Assembly (NCBI GenBank): GCA_030613835.1
Contig: JAUWLH010000013.1
Span: 1-16,560 of the forward strand
Direction: 5' to 3'
Origin: Candidatus Bathyarchaeota archaeon
GTDB lineage: Archaea; Thermoproteota; Bathyarchaeia; TCS64
Length of the DNA: 16,560 nucleotides
Below the pieces are notes generated by a model. It was given only the letters and a program-made list of their open reading frames with translations. It was not told where the DNA came from and made no database searches. Positions 12,755 through 16,560 of this stretch are shown one piece after another; positions within the stretch are counted from its first letter, which is position 1; each line of letters starts with the position of its first letter. A program made the position numbers and the translations under genes.

Positions 12755-13387
12755 ATGTCAAAGGAATATGGAATCCTTAAAGGCACCACAACTGTCGGTG
12801 TCGTCTGCAAAGATGGAGTAATACTAGGCACAGATACACGTGCCACGATGGGTAACTTTGTTGCCAGCAAACACGCCAAGAAGGTGTACCAGATAACTGA
12901 CAACCTCGCCATGACGATCGCAGGCGGCGTTGCCGTCGCCCAGAGGGTAGTAGAGATACTAAAGGTCAACGCCAGCCTCTATGACTTGGAGAAGAACAGG
13001 AGGATGCCGGTTTCAAGTGCTGCTAGGCTCGTACAGAATATCCTGTTCAGTAACAGGTCGGCGGGAGCGCCCCTCCCCCTCCAGGCAATCATTGGAGGAT
13101 ACGATGAGACGGGGCCACACGTGTACAACCTGGACCCATATGGGAGCCTGATGGAGGAAATCATGGTGTCTACTGGCTCGGGTTCACCATACGCCTACGG
13201 TGTGCTTGAGGCCCAGTTCAAGGAGGACAGCACCGTCGACGAGATGTTATCGGTCGTTGTCAGGGCTGTGGACTCCGCGATGAAGAGAGATGTTGCCAGC
13301 GGCGACAGCTTCGACGTAGTGGTGATAAACGATGAAGGCTTCATGGAACTTACGCCGGAAGAGAAGAAATCTATTTTGAATATATGA
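12755..13387 (+). CDS. psmB: 20S proteasome beta subunit
   Basis: The 210-aa N-terminal-nucleophile hydrolase forms the inner catalytic rings of the archaeal 20S proteasome. The precursor begins with a short propeptide, MSKEYGILKG, and self-cleavage before Thr11 (Gly10-Thr11-Thr12-Thr13) exposes the catalytic threonine. The other active-site residues fall at the standard mature positions: Asp27 (mature 17, in GTDTRAT) and Lys43 (mature 33, in HAKKV). GGYD, YNLDPYGS and STGSGSPYAYG (about 115-149) are normal for beta subunits. ATG start with a good SD. Its TGA stop overlaps the aCPSF1 ATG (ATGA), so the two are translated together. No alpha subunit gene is present in the window. Confidence 0.97.
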   Translation: MSKEYGILKGTTTVGVVCKDGVILGTDTRATMGNFVASKHAKKVYQITDNLAMTIAGGVAVAQRVVEILKVNASLYDLEKNRRMPVSSAARLVQNILFSNRSAGAPLPLQAIIGGYDETGPHVYNLDPYGSLMEEIMVSTGSGSPYAYGVLEAQFKEDSTVDEMLSVVVRAVDSAMKRDVASGDSFDVVVINDEGFMELTPEEKKSILNI

Positions 13388-15312
13388 GTTTGGGTAGAAT
13401 GGATAACAAGCAGGGTCTAACATACAGCGAGATAAGGCAGGCCATACTGGACAAGATCCCGACCCAAGTGGGAATCACAAGGATCGAGTTCGAGGGGCCG
13501 AGGCTCGCTATTTACTGTCAAAAACCAGAGTTCTTGCAGGAGAATAGCCACATCGTCGGCGAGATAGCGGGCATCATCAAGAAGCGCATCGTAATCCGCA
13601 GCGACCCATCGGTGAGGATGGGGGAGATCCAGGCCGAGGACATCATCAAGGAAATCCTAGTGGAAGCCGGACTCGTCCAGGCATACTTCGACCCCGCTCT
13701 GGGAGAGGTAGTTCTTGAGGTCGAGAAGCCGGGAGTTGCCATAGGCAAGGGCGGAGCAAATGTTGTCGAGATAGTTAAAAAGACCCACTGGAGCCCAAAC
13801 TTCAAACGTAGCCCACCGATCCCCAGCATGACCATTAGGCAGATCAGGGGATTCCTGTATAGCAAGAGCAAAGACAGGGAGAAGATGCTCAGGGAGACCG
13901 GGGAATCCATATTCAGACCCATCTACCAGCAATCAAGCGACGTAAGGGTCACATTTTTGGGTAGCGCTAGGCAGGTAGGAAGGTCAGCGATCCTAATCAA
14001 GACCCGTGAAAGCGAGATACTGATGGACTGTGGCATCAACCCTGGCAGTAGGAACGCCATCGGATCTTTCCCGAGGCTGGATGTCGAGGAATTCGATCTA
14101 AGCAGGCTGGACGCGGTGGTAATAAGCCATGCCCACCTTGACCACTGTGGGTTCCTACCGTACCTGTACAAGTACGGCTATAACGGGCCCGTCTACTGTA
14201 GCGAGCCCACCTCAAGTGTCATGACACTGCTCCAGAGCGACTATATCGACGTGACCAGGAAGGAGGGAAAGGCGCCGCCGTACAGTGCCGAGGACATATC
14301 CGAGGTGATACTGCACACGATCCCCCTTGGATACGGAGAGGTCACCGACATATCACCTGACGTCAGACTGACACTCCACAACGCGGGGCACATCTTAGGA
14401 TCATCCATCTCCCACCTGCACATCGGCAAGGGATTGCACAACATCGTCTATACCGGTGACTTCAAGTACGGCCCGACCGCGCTACTCCAGCCAGCTAGTA
14501 GCTACTTCCCAAGGGTTGAGACACTCATTATGGAGTCCACCTACGGCGGACCAGATAACTTCACCCCGAGCAGGGAGGAGACGGAGTCAAGGTTCGTGGA
14601 CATATGCAACAAAATCCTCAAGAACGGCAAGGTGTTGATACCGGTACCAGCCGTTGGTAGGGCACAGGAGATACTCATGGTCATTAACAAGCACATGAAC
14701 GAGGGCAACCTGCTGCAGGTCCCAGTTTATATCGAGGGGATGATCAGCGAGGCCACAGGCATCCATACCGCGTACCCTGACTACCTGAGCCACGATGTGA
14801 GGGACCAGATACTCAAGGACGGCATCAATCCATTCGAGTCAGATTACTTCACCGTTGTCAGGCAGCACGATATGAGGGACGAGATAGTGGAGGGAGGACC
14901 GTGCATCGTCATGGCCACCGCGGGAATGATGGAAGGCGGCCCTGTCCTAGAGTACTTCAAGCGGCTCGCACCAGACGAGAACAACGGAATAGTGTTCGTA
15001 TCGTATCAGGTAGCAGGCACCATGGGACGGAGAGTCCAGTCTGGAATGGGCTCAGCGCAAATGTATCGTAACGATGGCAAGATGGAAATCATAAACATCG
15101 CACTGAGCACACATATAGTACAGGGGTTCAGCGGCCACAGCGACAGGAGGCAGCTCATGAACTATGTCAGGAGGCTCAAGCCGTCACCCAGAAGGGTCTA
15201 CGTGGTACACGGCGAGGAGTCCAAGACGGACAACCTGGCTCGTAGCATAAACAAGCTGCGTGGTGTAAGAGGATACTCGCCAAGGCTACTGGATACGGTA
15301 CGCCTGGCCTAA
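13384..15312 (+). CDS. aCPSF1/FttA, KH-metallo-beta-lactamase-beta-CASP ribonuclease
   Basis: The 642-aa protein is the archaeal CPSF73 homologue that cleaves nascent RNA after U-rich tracts and terminates transcription. Two N-terminal KH-type domains (about 1-145) include GKGG (121-124). The metallo-beta-lactamase domain follows: motif 2 SHAHLDHCG (His249, His251, Asp253, His254), motif 3 NAGH (His336) and motif 4 TGDFKYG (Asp359). The beta-CASP domain has MESTYG (383-388), GFSGHSD (His585) and VVHGEE (His609). All catalytic residues are present and length is normal. The start ATG overlaps the psmB stop by 4 bp; an alternative ATG at 13399 would remove five residues, and neither has a clear SD. 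The TAA stop overlaps the stop of the converging sepF. Pairing with psmB links RNA 3'-end formation and protein turnover in one transcript. Confidence 0.96.
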   Translation: MSLGRMDNKQGLTYSEIRQAILDKIPTQVGITRIEFEGPRLAIYCQKPEFLQENSHIVGEIAGIIKKRIVIRSDPSVRMGEIQAEDIIKEILVEAGLVQAYFDPALGEVVLEVEKPGVAIGKGGANVVEIVKKTHWSPNFKRSPPIPSMTIRQIRGFLYSKSKDREKMLRETGESIFRPIYQQSSDVRVTFLGSARQVGRSAILIKTRESEILMDCGINPGSRNAIGSFPRLDVEEFDLSRLDAVVISHAHLDHCGFLPYLYKYGYNGPVYCSEPTSSVMTLLQSDYIDVTRKEGKAPPYSAEDISEVILHTIPLGYGEVTDISPDVRLTLHNAGHILGSSISHLHIGKGLHNIVYTGDFKYGPTALLQPASSYFPRVETLIMESTYGGPDNFTPSREETESRFVDICNKILKNGKVLIPVPAVGRAQEILMVINKHMNEGNLLQVPVYIEGMISEATGIHTAYPDYLSHDVRDQILKDGINPFESDYFTVVRQHDMRDEIVEGGPCIVMATAGMMEGGPVLEYFKRLAPDENNGIVFVSYQVAGTMGRRVQSGMGSAQMYRNDGKMEIINIALSTHIVQGFSGHSDRRQLMNYVRRLKPSPRRVYVVHGEESKTDNLARSINKLRGVRGYSPRLLDTVRLA

Positions 15313-15620
15313 TCCTTGTTTCTATAAATCTGAACGTTTTTAGGGGTTATGATGACCCTTTCCTCGCCGAGCCTGGCGATATCCCCTTCTGTGAGGCGGG
15401 CGTACTCGTTGAGCTCGTTGATCCCCCTCTTGACATCCTCGATGTTGGTCTTGGCAAGGGGGGCCACGTTACATATGACGATGTTGCCCGCTCGGACCTC
15501 GGCCTTTATGATATCGATGTCCTCGTACACCCTGAGCGGTATGGCCTTGATATACTGGATCCGTGTTGCGCCGTTCTCTTCCCCGTTCTTTCCTACAAGT
15601 CTATCTAGCAATCCGCTCAT
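15309..15620 (-). CDS. sepF: Cell division protein SepF (archaeal)
   Basis: The 103-aa protein matches SepF, the membrane anchor of FtsZ in FtsZ-based archaea. The N-terminus MSGLLDRLVG is a short amphipathic helix that can serve as membrane-targeting sequence. After a brief linker comes the SepF core: YIKAIPLRVYEDIDIIKAEV (23-42), then GNIVICNVAPLAK (45-57), EDVKRGINEL (61-70), and GDIARLGEERVIITPKNVQIYR (79-100). Only a short linker joins helix and core, so the protein is shorter than most SepF proteins, which have a long disordered linker. ATG start at 15620; a TAATATACTAAA box centred near 15648 lies 28 nt upstream, and GAGG before the ATG could also act as SD. The TAG stop overlaps the aCPSF1 TAA. 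No ftsZ is in the window. Confidence 0.9.
   Translation of the reverse strand: MSGLLDRLVGKNGEENGATRIQYIKAIPLRVYEDIDIIKAEVRAGNIVICNVAPLAKTNIEDVKRGINELNEYARLTEGDIARLGEERVIITPKNVQIYRNKD
15317..15341 (+). terminator. Candidate U-tract terminator of psmB-aCPSF1 inside sepF
   Basis: After the aCPSF1 stop the plus strand has TTGTTTCTATAAATC and then a TTTTT run (15337-15341). There is no intergenic space, so the terminator must lie in the antisense of sepF. Such U-runs are the signals that aCPSF1 itself is known to use. Confidence 0.4.
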
Positions 15621-15772
15621 CGTGTGTTCCTCAGGGCTTCCTTTAGTATATTACAGGGAAGGCGTATAGATGTTTTTCTTTCGTTGGCTATAATACTATC
15701 TAATTATTCGGTATTAATGGATATATTTCAGCGGATTTTTTAAGCGAAAGAAGCTATGTTGGGTTGAAAACC
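15621..15772. promoter_or_regulatory. Divergent promoter region between sepF and the cyclodeaminase-type gene
   Basis: These 152 bp of AT-rich DNA hold the sepF TATA box on minus (TAATATACTAAA, about 15642-15653) and GATTTTTTAAGC (about 15734-15745) on plus, centred some 33 nt before the ATG at 15773. A distant 8-bp inverted pair, TTCTTTCG (15676-15683) and CGAAAGAA (15745-15752), is also present. No small ORF or RNA was seen. Confidence 0.5.
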
Positions 15773-16560
15773 ATGCTGTTCCTATCAGACAGAGACATCG
15801 AGAACAACTTGACAATGGAGGAGACCATCGAGACTGTTGAGATAGCCTTCAAGGAGTACGCGCAGGGAAACGTCGTGATGCCCCCGCGTAGCACCATAAT
15901 GGTTGAGAAACATAACGGCAGCATCAGCTTCATGCCAAGCTACCTGACGGGTCTCGAAGCCCAGGCCACCAAGATCATCAGCATCTATCCTGGAAACAGG
16001 GAGAAGGGACTGCCAACAACGGTTGCATGGATCATAGTCAATGATCCCGCGACGGGAATGGTGAAAGCGTTCATGGATGCAACCTACCTGACCGCCATGA
16101 GGACAGGGGCCATCACGGGTGTAGCCGCAAGGTACTTGGCACCGGAGGACGCAAAGGTTGTCGCCATTTTCGGCGCGGGTATACAGGGGAGGACACAGGT
16201 TATGGCAGCGTGCGCGGTAAGGGATATAGAGAAGGTGTACGTCTACGACCTCTATCCCGAGGTCAGGAAAAAGTTCACCGAAGAGATGTCAGAAAAGCTG
16301 GGAATACCTGTCATCGCTGCCGAGTCAGGCGAGGAGGCGTGCAGAGACGCCGACATAGTGCTCACGGCCACAACGAGTCCAAGGCCAGTTCTGAAACGGG
16401 AGTGGCTCAAGGAGAAGGTGCACGTCAGCGCCATCGGCGCGTTCTACCCCGACTGGAGGGAGCTGGACACCGCGACCGTAGCGGAGTCCAAGCTGGTCAT
16501 CGATGACATGGAGGGAATCGAGCTGGAGGCGGGAGACATACTGATACCTATTGAGGAGGG
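15773..16560 (+). CDS. Ornithine cyclodeaminase / mu-crystallin family dehydrogenase (3' end missing)
   Basis: The first 262 codons, running off the window, encode an NAD(P)-dependent enzyme of the ornithine cyclodeaminase/alanine dehydrogenase/mu-crystallin family (full length usually about 320-330 aa). The N-terminal substrate domain has MPPRSTI (36-42), the conserved Lys67 in ATKIISIYPGN and GLPT (79-82). MDATYLTAMRTGA (101-113) includes the conserved Arg110 of the family. The Rossmann domain follows with VVAIFGAGIQGRTQ (129-142), then TATTSPRPVL (198-207) and GAFYPDWRELD (222-232). Members make proline from ornithine, reduce pyruvate or imines, or synthesise other imino acids; motifs do not decide between them. 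No good SD was seen before the ATG; the TATA candidate is about 33 nt upstream. Its first residues, MLFLSDRDIE, match the usual start of the family. Confidence 0.92.
   Translation, partial: MLFLSDRDIENNLTMEETIETVEIAFKEYAQGNVVMPPRSTIMVEKHNGSISFMPSYLTGLEAQATKIISIYPGNREKGLPTTVAWIIVNDPATGMVKAFMDATYLTAMRTGAITGVAARYLAPEDAKVVAIFGAGIQGRTQVMAACAVRDIEKVYVYDLYPEVRKKFTEEMSEKLGIPVIAAESGEEACRDADIVLTATTSPRPVLKREWLKEKVHVSAIGAFYPDWRELDTATVAESKLVIDDMEGIELEAGDILIPIEE

Noticed and set aside
15676..15752. TTCTTTCG / CGAAAGAA pair as a long-range hairpin or operator
   Set aside because: The arms are 61 nt apart and low in complexity; in 150 bp of AT-rich DNA a chance match is quite likely.
1..16560. CRISPR array, tRNA, rRNA, insertion sequence, prophage or defence genes
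   Set aside because: I saw no spaced direct repeats, cloverleaf-like sequence with a T-loop box, transposase motif or phage protein; almost all DNA is explained by recognised genes.

Overview
The window is a gene-dense piece of an archaeal chromosome. Almost all of it is coding, and intergenic gaps run from 2 to about 150 bp. Archaeal markers are unambiguous: sn-glycerol-1-phosphate dehydrogenase (ether-lipid stereochemistry), a 20S proteasome beta subunit with a short propeptide, the KH/beta-CASP termination nuclease aCPSF1, Cdc48 with two AAA domains, FEN1 and archaeal SepF. TATA boxes lie about 23-29 nt from start codons, and SD sites match AGGTGAT. I would guess a euryarchaeal lineage, perhaps Thermoplasmatota-related, but the class is inference. 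No rRNA, tRNA, CRISPR array, IS element or phage gene was seen.

Layout, left to right. Positions 1-186 hold the C-terminal end of an ADP-dependent NAD(P)H-hydrate dehydratase on +. From 183 to 12611 every gene is on -. Read in the direction of transcription these are: (a) a coupled catabolic-looking operon of GH4 glycosidase, LmbE/PIG-L deacetylase and amidohydrolase (3082 down to 183); (b) a thiol-redox pair, TlpA-like thioredoxin then CcdA (4293 to 3113); (c) five single genes, each with its own TATA box: MsrB, DppA-type D-aminopeptidase, a small PH-like protein, an Fe-S-type flavoprotein and a cysteine-desulfidase-family protein; (d) the operon cdc48 - small winged-helix protein - fen1 (11442 to 8008); (e) egsA (12611 to 11535). 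A 143-bp divergent promoter region then leads to the + strand pair psmB-aCPSF1. This converges with sepF (-), whose promoter region is shared divergently with a truncated ornithine cyclodeaminase/mu-crystallin-type gene running off the end.

How it fits together. The right half is housekeeping: lipid backbone synthesis, protein unfolding and degradation (Cdc48, proteasome), RNA 3'-end formation (aCPSF1), replication/repair (FEN1) and cell division (SepF). The left half is metabolic and stress-related: glycoside and amide breakdown, thiol relay across the membrane, methionine sulfoxide repair, cysteine breakdown and peptide turnover. Thiol and methionine repair genes suggest exposure to oxidants.

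Expression signals are unusually readable. Genes that start a transcript mostly have a TATA box placed so that the mRNA would begin at or near the start codon (leaderless). Genes inside operons instead carry SD motifs that overlap or adjoin the upstream stop codon. psmB and cdc48 appear to have short leaders with SD sites. I saw no clear novel defence or mobile system. The best candidates for something little described are the GH4-deacetylase-amidohydrolase operon, the small winged-helix protein between cdc48 and fen1, and palindromes at the psmB and cdc48 promoters.
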